Assembly (NCBI GenBank): GCA_002245135.1
Contig: NGBS01000305.1
Location: forward strand, 62,001 to 126,000
Source: Proteromonas lacertae
Lineage: Eukaryota; Sar; Bigyra; Opalinata; Proteromonadidae
DNA length: 64,000 bases
Direction: 5' to 3'
Below the pieces are notes generated by a model that was not told the DNA's origin, made no database searches, and saw only the letters and a program-made list of their open reading frames with translations. The position numbers were made by a program, and so were the translations under genes. Of this stretch, positions 32,450 to 44,600 are shown piece by piece (the stretch's first letter is position 1; each line of letters opens with the position of its first letter).

Positions 32450-33199
32450 ATGGATTATTCAAGTTCTGAAAGTGTTACAAGCGATTTTTCATTCAATTTA
32501 AGTCCTTTATGCAGTTATTATGATAGATCTAGATCTCCGACTCCATTCAATTTAGATGAAGTAAATAGTCCTGAAACAGTATTCAATTACATTTATTTAT
32601 GTCTTTTATAGCGTAAGCGTTATTATCTTAGTAGAACTGAAAGTAATTGTAGCGATAATAGAGAAGATTTACTTCCAGATGATCTATATTACACATATTC
32701 TAAACCAAATAGTGATATATATTCTGATTTAAGTGAAAATAATTTAACTACTATACATACAAATTGTTGGTTAAGCGGAAGAGAGTATTTGATGATGATG
32801 GACAATATAAACAGCTATACGATATACGACAACTTAGGAGTATCAGCCAATGGTACGCCTTTGCAACCAAGATTTATATATACAGACCCAAAAGAATGTA
32901 TTTACTTTTTAAAATGCAGTTCTTTAACTGGTAGAAATTCATTCGCATTTCCTCAAGAAAGTGGTTTAGACAAGAAATATGTATGGAAGAAGATGGGATT
33001 TACAACAGACATTCCAATAGAAGCACCGCTTGTGAGATATGTAACTGCAAGTTGTTATAAAAGAGGTGATAAAAAAGTGAAAAGTAATGGATTGTTTAAA
33101 ATGCATGCTTGTATTCGTTTATATTATAAGGACGGTAAATATGAACAGATTGGGGATTATGTGCTTGTACATATAAGACAGTTTGCTGATAAAACTTAA
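32450..33199 (+). CDS. Unknown soluble protein with Ser-rich N-terminus
   Basis: The ATG at 32450 opens a 37 codon exon. A 51 nt intron (32561-32611, GTAAAT...TATAG) joins it in phase to a 196 codon exon ending in TAA. The first about 85 residues are Ser/Asp/Tyr-rich and probably disordered, including an RSRSPTP stretch. Residues about 95-230 look like a folded beta-rich domain with conserved-looking Cys, Trp and Gly positions. I do not recognise the family. The intron starts GTAA rather than GTAT, an exception here. Confidence 0.65.
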
Positions 33200-33368
33200 A
33201 GAATTAGAGTTAATGATTAATTACGTTGTTTATAACTAATATAATTTTATTTTTATATTTATATTTGTATGATATGTTTTGGATTTATATAACATATGAA
33301 TATATCAAAATAACGATTGTTATGATTATTTTTTGTTTCTTCGATTGTTCAGCGATTGTTATTCGAAA

Positions 33369-35414
33369 ATGTTAGAGTTGTATGTGATTTATATCTTTAC
33401 ATAATATTAATAGAAATTGCGTATTGATTGAGTTAGAAGATGAAGAGGTTAAAAATTTGGAAGAATACTTCAAATCTAAAGATATAAAGGTAGATGACTT
33501 GCATATGGATAGTAATATTGTATTTTAGTTATAATATAGTAATATTAGATAAAAATTCCTATTGAAAGTCTGAAAGACATATTAGAAAATGATAATGACA
33601 TTATTATTCAGTATAGAGTGATTTAATTGTTTTGAAAATAGGATATTCAGAAAACATTTAGCGATATACAACACATTAGCACTAAATGAGTATATAACAC
33701 TCTCAAAGAATGAAGATTTAAAGAAAGAAGTAAAAGAATGGTTAGTTAATAACACTTCAATGGTATTAAAAACAGGTATAACTAATAGAAATGAATATAA
33801 TTCATAGAAAACATATTATATATCAGTATGAAGACAATTAACGAAATAATTGAGTTATCAAACATAACAGTTCATTCAGAGTATAAGTTGCTTAACCAAT
33901 ATTTGAAGGTTGTAGAGAATTGTGATGTAAAAGATATTTCATTAATCAAATTTGAACATTTTCAGTGGAATATTATAGAAACAGAAATCAAACAATATTC
34001 ACTCAATAAAATAACTTATCCAACAATTGTAACACCAGAAATGATAAATACAGCAAAAGAAAAACAAATAAAACATGAAAGAGATTATACAATTTTACCT
34101 CCATCTCCAATAAAGTTGATTAATGAAATAATATTTGATATTGATATAAATGATAATAAATGGAATTTAGATAGTATATATTATTATTATTATTATTATT
34201 TTGTAGTAAGTAAATTGAGTGTAAAAGACACAAGAATTGTTTCATCTCAGTTTTATTATATAACAAATATAAATGATTTAAATTGTATAGATAATAATAT
34301 ATTATTACTATATTATAGTGACTATTAGAAGTGAGCAAATACCTTATTTTATTGATTATTTAAAGGATCAATCATTTGAAGGATTAATGAGACTTCAAGT
34401 GAATAATGTAAACGTTACAGATGATCAGTTTGTCAAATTATTTGAAGTGTTTAAAACGTATTTATATTTCTTACATATATATATATAGTTTCACATTTGT
34501 TGAGAATATTTATATTTCAATATCGCCATATTCATTGAAAGATATTTCAAAATCTGTTTCATTTTATGAACTTTTATTCTCTATTACTCGAAAGAAACAT
34601 ATCTTCATCGAATTACCTAAAACAACAGGAATTGACCAATTAGATTCATATTTACATAGTTTAAGTAGAAAAGATACAGAAATTAAAATCACTGAGGATA
34701 TGATGATGAATGATGAACAATTTGCAGTGTTTTTAAAGTCATTATATTCATTTCCATTTATTACGAAAATTGAAATTAGTAGTATATATATATTTAATAT
34801 TTTTATATTATTTATATTAGATAATAACATAAATGATTCAATGTTATACTCCTTGATGTTGGTTATTACAAACCTATATAACGATTTAAGTAGTCTTATA
34901 TTAACTTGTATATATATAAATTGTAATTTTATTTGAATTAGATGATAATATATCTTCCGAAGGTCTTGTCATTATTTCTGAATCATTACCAAGTATTCCA
35001 ATGATAAAAACACTTATATTACATCGTATAGATAAATATAATGTATTAATTAAATAGATAATAACATAAATGACAAAGGAAGTGCTATATTAAGTAAAAT
35101 GATGGCTTATGCTATATATGTTGATATTATTGATTTATCCTTCAATAGAATAGATCATACTGCTTCTGAAAATATTTGTGCAATTATTGAAAAGACAAAA
35201 TCTTTAAAGACACTCTTGTTAAATGATAATAATCTTGGAAGTAGAAGTTGTATTGAGATTGTTAAATCTATGGAAAAGTCTTGCATTAAAGTTCTTGATA
35301 TTAGAAGTATTTATTATTATTAATATTATGTAATTGTTAGATAATGGATGTACAAATGAATTGAAAGAAAGTTGTATGAGTATTTTTGAGAAATATCCTG
35401 AAATTAAATATTAA
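33369..35414 (+). CDS. Leucine-rich-repeat type protein, multi-exon
   Basis: The ATG at 33369 starts a short exon. Introns near 33380-33410, 33523-33551, 33613-33641, 33776-33807, about 34168-34203 and further TA-rich ones join many small exons to TAA at 35412. The second half contains ribonuclease-inhibitor-type repeats of the form I-x-x-LxLxxN-x-(I/L) (for example near 35120 and 35210), and introns repeatedly fall just before the N of the repeat. The N-terminal about 250 residues are helical without a recognised domain. It is related in style to the two LRR genes at 52-61 kb but has no visible kinase. Exact splicing is uncertain. Confidence 0.6.
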
Positions 35415-35565
35415 AATTGTTATATTGTTATTGTTGTTGTGTATTTATTATATTTACCAAAAATATGACAAAGAACTTTATTTAAACAACTTAAAAATGT
35501 TCATTTTTTAGAAAATATAATGTAAATGTACTAAATGTATTAGAAGTGAGTACTTGCTGTGCGCC

Positions 35566-36605
35566 GTTGAGCCGCTCTCATCATGCAATCACTTTTAAAA
35601 CAAACTAATATCATTTTTATCTTAGTTATAAAGAGTTATTAACAAATATATAGTTAGTGTGTCATATGACCTACATCTGCGTTATACTTTTTTATGAACT
35701 TCATTATTCTCAATATTAAACTAATTTTTTAATTTTTTCTATTTTAATGTATCAGCCACTACTACAGTCTAAAATACATAATCTGATATGAATAGAATTC
35801 ACTATTTATAATGTTAAGGCAGTGAAAAGAGAAAAAAGAAAAGATGAGCTCAAGCCTTACTCAAGTCAGATTTTTAATTTCTTTTTTAAATAAGTTGTTG
35901 TTAAATTTATTGTAAATTATTCATATCATATAATGTATTTTAGACTGTAGTAGTGGCTGATACATTAAAATATAAAATATACAAAAATTAGTTTAATATT
36001 GAGAATAATGAAGTTTTGTCGCGAGCGATAAAGAAATTTGCGCGATAAAGGAAGTAATAAGTTTCCATTAAAGTGAAAATGTTAATACATATTAAGAAGG
36101 CCAAGTAAAAATAAATATAACATTATTTTGTCTACTAAATTACATTTGTTGAAATTATCATCAAGTTTTCAATAAGATTTATATCATCTTTTATTAATCT
36201 TTGTAATTATTTTTTTATTTAAATCGCTAGAATATATTAACATATATGTCTCATTAACATATTGATGTATATATAGCACCCTTTAAAATAATATGGTAGA
36301 AAAAAGAAAATACATTCAAGCCTTCTTCAAGCCAATATTTTATTTTTTATTTTAAACCATCGTAACATCGATTTTGTTTAATCTTATCATAAATGAACTA
36401 TTTATTTCAATTTCTTCCAGTGATAAATGCAATAAAAATAATGTTAAATTATAGAAATAAGTAAGATGGATATGTAGTAAATATTTATGAATAATAGAAC
36501 ATAACTGATGTATATGACTGTTATAAGACAAAATGATTATATATTCATGCGCGACAACTCTTTATAACTAAGATAAAAATGATATTAGTTTGTTTTAAAA
36601 GATAT
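35566..36605. mobile_element. Nested palindromic MITE remnants
   Basis: The outer element shares about 300 bp with the MITE at 12202-12840. Its left arm (acaaactaatatcatttttatc...) is mirrored by gataaaaatgatattagtttgt near 36565-36595. Within its right arm a copy of the CGCG-type MITE (as at 9701-10326) is inserted from about 36014; that copy has lost most of its right end (ending gcgcgaca near 36550). Both centres (about 35850 and 36320) carry paired TCAAGCC motifs. No coding capacity. Boundaries are approximate. Confidence 0.75.
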
Positions 36606-36962
36606 GTCAATTAAACTACAGTTCTATAGTATATGTTTGTTTATATTTAAATAGATTCACATAAAGACAAAGTACAATTTATTAGTAAAATTTGTGAGGA
36701 AATCCATGTTTTTTTGATCTTACTAATTACCTCACAAATAAGCTCCTTTTATACAATATGATGCTAAGGTAATTAAAAATGCAAAAATTTCAATGGTTAT
36801 TACTTGATATTAGAATAGAATCGTTCCTATTGTTTCACCTTCAGTAATATCTTAAAAATGGGGGATCTTGTGTTTTGGTTGCCCACTCAATATTTGGACA
36901 CCCTATTTCTAGAGGTGTTTCAACCTCAATACTCATATTTATCTTACTATTATCATAATACT
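36606..36962. other. Gene-free spacer left of the integrase element
   Basis: No coding frame or family recognised. The string atcttactattatcata ends here (about 36937-36955) and recurs near 47985-48002 on the far side of the element, which may reflect an older repeat at the insertion site. Confidence 0.35.
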
Positions 36963-37065
36963 TGTTGTTCCCCGTTGAGTACAACTCCCCGTTGAGCGAT
37001 TAGAAACTTTAGAAACAAACTAATTACATAATGCTATTACTCATAATGAGTTATGAAGGGATATA
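36963..37065 (+). repeat. Left terminal inverted repeat
   Basis: It pairs with 47668-47770. It begins TGTTGTTCCCCGTTGAGTAC and contains a second CCCCGTTGAG about 15 nt further on. The doubled block is a likely transposase or integrase binding site. Confidence 0.93.
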
Positions 37066-37845
37066 ATGTTACCTTGTCATATAAGCTACTTTTGTGAGTA
37101 AAAAAATAGTGTCATAATATTGAGAAAAAACTACATAAATGAGTGTTAGAATTAATTTATATTTCAAATTTTATGTTTTTATTTTAATATGATGTCTAAA
37201 TAAAAAGTGACAAAATTTAAGGATTTAAGAATTATACCCCTTCTGACGTCAGTGTTTTCACACAAACTTTCTCAAACTACATTCATTTCATTTTTTTGAT
37301 TTTAAAACTATTAAAATAGTTTATATTATTGTAATTTAAATAATTAGCATAAATGGATTTTTATCATACAAAATTTGCTGTTTTTATATCACCAATATAG
37401 ATATAGACAAAAAATGTGTAATTGTGGAAATATATTTATAGAAAAAGTGTCTTTTTATTTACTATAATATATATAATGAGTGTATAATGAGTATAGTTAA
37501 TATATTGTATCAGATCTTAAAATCACTTGCAAATCAGAATACACTCTTTTGTTTTCTTTATACTAATTAAATAATGTTTATTATTTTATATAAAATACAG
37601 CTAATTAACTAAATCACACTTCTCGCATTACATTCTTATACATTCAACTCTTCTGGACTTATGAAAAAACTATTGTAAAACAAAGAAAATAACACAAACC
37701 TCAAGCCTATGAAAATATTTGAATTTTGATATCAAAAATGTAAGTGTTATATATATATTATTATTATTATTATATTATTATATATAATATATTATTTATC
37801 AATATATTTATATATATATATATTTTGCGTTAAAGGTAGATATAG

Positions 37846-39290
37846 ATGAATATAGTCATTGGTAAGAAAAATGAATATTATGTATAGTTAGTAAAATATT
37901 TTTCTCAATTTGGTAGTCAATCATTATATTCATTTATCGATAATTATGATAAAGAAATTTATAATGCTCATTTGGAAACTGTTTTGGAATTGTATGTATA
38001 TATTTTGTTATAATTGTTGTTTATAGATAAAAGGTGATAATGCGAATAGAATGAAGATGAACATAAAGTTGAATCCTCTAATACTAAAGAAGATGAGATA
38101 AGTCAATTGAAAGAAGAGTTGAATGAAATGAAGAAAGAAAAGAACGAATTAGAAAGTCAATTGAAAGAGATGAAAGAAGAATCTAAACCATATACTGATG
38201 AAATTGAATCATCAAATAGTTAAAAAAAGAATAAAGAATAAATAGAGAAAGAGTTGAATGGATTGAAAAATAAAATCAGAGATAATAATAAGATAGAAAA
38301 TGATGTAATTTACAAAAGTGAAAAACTTGGAATAAGTGAAATAGAAGAAATAGAAAATGAATTGAAAGAAGAATGAGATAAATCTAATCAATAGAATGTA
38401 GAATTACAGAAGAACAAAGATGAATTAGAGAAAGAAATAACTCAATTAAAAGAACATCAATCTAAATCTCAGAATGAATTAGAGAATGAATTAAATGGAT
38501 TGAAAGAACAACTAGATAAATCCAAAGAAGAGAAAGAAGAAATGAAAAAGAACAAAAAAGATTTAGAGAATGAGTTGAAGAAAATGAATGATGAAGTAAT
38601 AAAATGTTAAACCATTTTAAGATAATTCAAGTATTTATTTTATTCCCATAATCAGTACTTCAGTTTAGTTATATCAACATGATGACATGATAATGAAGAA
38701 ATGATTGAATAAGTGGGTAATGATCCTGAAATGTTAGCTTTTATTGGAACTTCTACTAATGAAGAAAGATAAGCAATTCATCCATATTTGTCAGAATATA
38801 ATAAATAATTATTCTCATTTTATGTTGTAGAAGTTTAAAAAAGTTTACAAGAATGTAATACAGTTTGGAAGAATGCCTCATCATTATATGATTAAAGTAT
38901 TTAATTATCACTATATTAATAGAAGATTATAATATAACATTGAATAATGAGAATGGTATAATAAGTGGATTTCCAACTAATGAATTGAATAATATGTTGA
39001 GAATAAAAATAACAGGTAATAATGATAAAGAAGGAATAGAAATAGAAAATTCAGTTATTAAACACATTCAGTTGCAAACCTATCTCACATATTATGAAAC
39101 AAAATATATATTTTGTAAGTGAAGAAGATAAGAGAAAATATAGAATAGAATAATATGAAGGCAAATGAAATTGACAGATAAAACAAAAGGAGTGTTTGTA
39201 AGAATAAATGTGAATAAGTGTATTTAGATAATGTATTACTTTAGGTGATTTTACATTAGTTGGTATGAATTTATTGTTTTTTGAGGTTTT
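37846..39290 (+). pseudogene. Decayed coiled-coil gene in the integrase element
   Basis: The ATG at 37846 opens a frame interrupted almost at once by TAG. An intron-like GTATGT...TATAG lies near 37993-38028. A long Glu/Lys/Leu coiled coil follows (about 38075-38610) containing TAA, TAA, TGA and TAG. A more globular part (about 38660-38895) has seven in-frame TAA codons plus two TGA. An intron-like GTATTT...AATAG (about 38897-38923) joins in frame to a final segment (about 38925-39117), after which frames change. Most stops are one C-to-T step from CAA or CAG. The gene is dead under the standard code. No family recognised. Confidence 0.55.
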
Positions 39291-39429
39291 ATTTCAGCAA
39301 TACATAATTAGAATTCAATGATTTATATAAAAAATAACAGTAAAAACATTAGCTATATATATTTATTACTATAACTATATATATACATATAATTCTCATT
39401 TATTTCATAATATATATCATAATATATAG

Positions 39430-41108
39430 GTTTTCTGAAGTATTACACCTTGATCAAGTACTTGAGGACGATCACAAACCTCTTTATTATCAAGCACTTG
39501 ATAAGTTGTTTAAAGAAAAAGTCTCTTCCAGCGGCGATAAAAAGAGAAAAGAACACAGAAGAAGTCATTCTGTAGGTATCGAAAAGAGAAAGAAAGGAAA
39601 CAAAAGAAGCCGTTCTACTAGTAGTAATGAAGTAGAAGAAGATAATTATCGTTGTAGAAGCTTTACCAAAAAGAAATACGATGATTATGTAAAAGATATA
39701 AACTTCTATTCCAACAAAGGTTATTCTTACGATGAAAAGACAAAGCAGTTATTGTTTAAAGGAAAGAAGGTTATTAAAATTGAAGAATCGTTTGATGTAT
39801 TAAAAGAATTACACGAAGGTAATGGTCACATTACAATTGAACCTTTGTATTACTTGGTAAATGAAAAGAAGTACTATGGTATTACTAGAGAAATGGTAGA
39901 TGTATTCGTAAAAACATGTTCTGGATGTAAAGAATTGAAGAAAGTTCATGTTGAACAACCTTTAAAACCGATACTATCAAGCTATCCACGCGAAAGAGTG
40001 TTATGTGATCTAATTAATATGAGTAAAATCAATGAGAAATTTACAGTTACTGAAGAAGAACAGTTTAATTACATTCTTACAGTGATTGATCATTACAGTA
40101 ATTTTACAATTATATATCCATTAAAGAGAAAAACAAAAGAAGAAACAGTGAAGAATATGCGAAATTATATCAGAATATTTGGTGCTCCTCAGATTCTTCA
40201 AATGGATAATGGTACTGAATTCAAGAATGATTTGATGAGAAGTTTATGCAATGAATATGGAATTGAAGAAGTTCATAGTGCACCATATAGGCCTCAAACG
40301 AATGGAAAGGTAGAAAGGTACAATCGAGTTGTGAAAAACACTTTAAAAGGATTCATGATATCGAATAAAGGCATTTATTGGACTGAATTTGTTGATAAAG
40401 TTATTGAAACAATAAACAATCACAAGTGCAGAAGAACACATTCTAAGCCTAGATCTTTATTCTATATGGATATTGAACAATTAAAGAAGGAAAACCCAAA
40501 GTTATTTATAAAAGAAAATGGCGAAGAAGATGGTGATAATGGTGGTAATAATGGTACAGTTGATGGTGATGATGATGGTAATGTTTGCCATGATGAATTA
40601 TGTGATTGTTCTAAAGAAGATGATAAAGAATACTTTAATGATGATGAATACGATGAAGTTGAAGTAATAGAAATAGCAAAAGAAAAATATGATGAGAAGA
40701 AAAACATAGAAAACATCAGAAAAGATATTTTGAAAAATGAACATAAACTCCAACAAGTAAAAGATTACATTAATAAAAGAAGAGATGAATACAATGATAA
40801 AATGCATGATGAATCAGAAAAGAAGCTGAAGAAAACTATTATCAATCCTAAACATGGTGATATAATTGTCTATACCGACAAGAAGAAGAATTACGCAGAT
40901 AACAACAAGAAAGGAATAATTAAAGAAGATAAAAAAACTAAAGATTTATATGGATTGTATACTATTAATATTTAAATTAATATAATTATATAGGATTGAT
41001 GACCAAGCAATTAAACTTACTACATCTTCAGCATTTACAATAATACCTGTTACAAAAGAAGTAAATGAAAAAATGAAAAGAAAAGCTGATGAATTATATG
41101 TATTATAA
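39430..41108 (+). CDS. Retroviral-type integrase, D,D35E with HHCC zinc finger
   Basis: The main exon begins after an apparent TATAG acceptor at 39429; the true start lies upstream and is unresolved. Numbering from the codon at 39506: a basic N-terminus, an HHCC finger (His103, His108, Cys138, Cys141), catalytic Asp168 (in LCDLINMS), Asp234 (in MDNGTEF) and Glu270 (in QTNGKVER), giving D,D35E. The LCDL...S pattern is typical of KRBA2/Ginger-like cellular and transposon integrases. A Gly/Asp-rich linker and Lys/Glu-rich helices follow. An intron at 40957-40993 (GTATAC...ATATAG) joins the last exon, ending in TAA at 41108. The core is intact, so activity is plausible. Confidence 0.9.
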
Positions 41109-41131
41109 AGTTTATTATTATTATATAATAG

Positions 41132-41686
41132 ATGAATCCTCAATCAAAGAAAAGACTATTAGATCCTGATTATAAGAAACAATTACATGAAATAGTTCAT
41201 AGGCCAAAGTTAAATGCAGTCTATGGAACTATAGCTATAGGAGCAATTGATATTAAATTAGATTCATCATCACCATTAGAAGAAAGTCGATTAGAATATG
41301 TTAAATCTGTTAGAAATAAAATTGGAACAATGCAGTTGGATATTATAGATGTAAGATTTATATTGGATTTATATACTTATGGAAGTCAATTTGATCTATT
41401 ATTAGAGAATGATGAATGTTTAGGTACTTATATAACAACTAAAAATAGGGATATTTATATAATTAAGTCGGATAGTAGGTATTATACAACGTATCAGACA
41501 TTAGTAAAAGGTATAAAGTATATTCATGTCATTGACTCATCTAGCAAAGGTAATTATAAAACAGATTTAGAGAAACTCAGAATTAAAGTTGGTAAAGATA
41601 AAGATCAATTCAGATTATTAGTTGATAAGGTGGAAACAAATCATCCAGAAGCTACACATACTATAATACATCTATCTATATATTAA
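41132..41686 (+). CDS. Unknown protein, 184 aa, ending in the repeat array
   Basis: An intact frame starting 24 nt after the integrase stop and reading the same way. It is a mixed alpha/beta-looking protein with an acidic middle. No motif recognised. The last 10 codons and the stop lie within the first unit of the 256 bp array, which begins at 41654, so the array apparently grew from the 3' end of this gene. It may be an accessory protein of the element. Confidence 0.6.
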   Translation: MNPQSKKRLLDPDYKKQLHEIVHRPKLNAVYGTIAIGAIDIKLDSSSPLEESRLEYVKSVRNKIGTMQLDIIDVRFILDLYTYGSQFDLLLENDECLGTYITTKNRDIYIIKSDSRYYTTYQTLVKGIKYIHVIDSSSKGNYKTDLEKLRIKVGKDKDQFRLLVDKVETNHPEATHTIIHLSIY

Positions 41687-44600
41687 TATCAAAAATTACT
41701 CAAAATTTGACTGAATCTAGTTTCAGATTCAGTCAAATTTTAAGTAATTTTTGATATTAATATATATTTATATACAATTAATAGTATCTAACATATACAG
41801 AGAGTATCAAGTTAATACTGTGTGTCTGTACTCAACAGGGAGAAAAGAGTAAATTTCATCCCATTGAGTACAGACAAACAGTATTAAGCTTATAATATGT
41901 GTATGTAATACACATACTATAATACATCTATCTATATATTAATATCAAAAATTACTCAAAATTTGACTGAATCTAGTTTCAGATTCAGTCAAATTTTAAG
42001 TAATTTTTGATATTAATATATATTTATATACAATTAATAGTATCTAACATATACAGAGAGTATCAAGTTAATACTGTGTGTCTGTACTCAACAGGGAGAA
42101 AAGAGTAAATTTCATCCCATTGAGTACAGACAAACAGTATTAAGCTTATAATATGTGTATGTAATACACATACTATAATACATCTATCTATATATTAATA
42201 TCAAAAATTACTCAAAATTTGACTGAATCTAGTTTCAGATTCAGTCAAATTTTAAGTAATTTTTGATATTAATATATATTTATATACAATTAATAGTATC
42301 TAACATATACAGAGAGTATCAAGTTAATACTGTGTGTCTGTACTCAACAGGGAGAAAAGAGTAAATTTCATCCCATTGAGTACAGACAAACAGTATTAAG
42401 CTTATAATATGTGTATGTAATACACATACTATAATACATCTATCTATATATTAATATCAAAAATTACTCAAAATTTGACTGAATCTAGTTTCAGATTCAG
42501 TCAAATTTTAAGTAATTTTTGATATTAATATATATTTATATACAATTAATAGTATCTAACATATACAGAGAGTATCAAGTTAATACTGTGTGTCTGTACT
42601 CAACAGGGAGAAAAGAGTAAATTTCATCCCATTGAGTACAGACAAACAGTATTAAGCTTATAATATGTGTATGTAATACACATACTATAATACATCTATC
42701 TATATATTAATATCAAAAATTACTCAAAATTTGACTGAATCTAGTTTCAGATTCAGTCAAATTTTAAGTAATTTTTGATATTAATATATATTTATATACA
42801 ATTAATAGTATCTAACATATACAGAGAGTATCAAGTTAATACTGTGTGTCTGTACTCAACAGGGAGAAAAGAGTAAATTTCATCCCATTGAGTACAGACA
42901 AACAGTATTAAGCTTATAATATGTGTATGTAATACACATACTATAATACATCTATCTATATATTAATATCAAAAATTACTCAAAATTTGACTGAATCTAG
43001 TTTCAGATTCAGTCAAATTTTAAGTAATTTTTGATATTAATATATATTTATATACAATTAATAGTATCTAACATATACAGAGAGTATCAAGTTAATACTG
43101 TGTGTCTGTACTCAACAGGGAGAAAAGAGTAAATTTCATCCCATTGAGTACAGACAAACAGTATTAAGCTTATAATATGTGTATGTAATACACATACTAT
43201 AATACATCTATCTATATATTAATATCAAAAATTACTCAAAATTTGACTGAATCTAGTTTCAGATTCAGTCAAATTTTAAGTAATTTTTGATATTAATATA
43301 TATTTATATACAATTAATAGTATCTAACATATACAGAGAGTATCAAGTTAATACTGTGTGTCTGTACTCAACAGGGAGAAAAGAGTAAATTTCATCCCAT
43401 TGAGTACAGACAAACAGTATTAAGCTTATAATATGTGTATGTAATACACATACTATAATACATCTATCTATATATTAATATCAAAAATTACTCAAAATTT
43501 GACTGAATCTAGTTTCAGATTCAGTCAAATTTTAAGTAATTTTTGATATTAATATATATTTATATACAATTAATAGTATCTAACATATACAGAGAGTATC
43601 AAGTTAATACTGTGTGTCTGTACTCAACAGGGAGAAAAGAGTAAATTTCATCCCATTGAGTACAGACAAACAGTATTAAGCTTATAATATGTGTATGTAA
43701 TACACATACTATAATACATCTATCTATATATTAATATCAAAAATTACTCAAAATTTGACTGAATCTAGTTTCAGATTCAGTCAAATTTTAAGTAATTTTT
43801 GATATTAATATATATTTATATACAATTAATAGTATCTAACATATACAGAGAGTATCAAGTTAATACTGTGTGTCTGTACTCAACAGGGAGAAAAGAGTAA
43901 ATTTCATCCCATTGAGTACAGACAAACAGTATTAAGCTTATAATATGTGTATGTAATACACATACTATAATACATCTATCTATATATTAATATCAAAAAT
44001 TACTCAAAATTTGACTGAATCTAGTTTCAGATTCAGTCAAATTTTAAGTAATTTTTGATATTAATATATATTTATATACAATTAATAGTATCTAACATAT
44101 ACAGAGAGTATCAAGTTAATACTGTGTGTCTGTACTCAACAGGGAGAAAAGAGTAAATTTCATCCCATTGAGTACAGACAAACAGTATTAAGCTTATAAT
44201 ATGTGTATGTAATACACATACTATAATACATCTATCTATATATTAATATCAAAAATTACTCAAAATTTGACTGAATCTAGTTTCAGATTCAGTCAAATTT
44301 TAAGTAATTTTTGATATTAATATATATTTATATACAATTAATAGTATCTAACATATACAGAGAGTATCAAGTTAATACTGTGTGTCTGTACTCAACAGGG
44401 AGAAAAGAGTAAATTTCATCCCATTGAGTACAGACAAACAGTATTAAGCTTATAATATGTGTATGTAATACACATACTATAATACATCTATCTATATATT
44501 AATATCAAAAATTACTCAAAATTTGACTGAATCTAGTTTCAGATTCAGTCAAATTTTAAGTAATTTTTGATATTAATATATATTTATATACAATTAATAG

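Noticed and set aside
4685-38920. Organism-wide TAA/TAG = Gln genetic code
   Set aside because: RPL29, SDHAF3, UBE2K, SIN3, RAB5IF and the RING gene all end at TAA or TAG where family C-termini end, followed by non-coding sequence; in-frame TGA occurs too.
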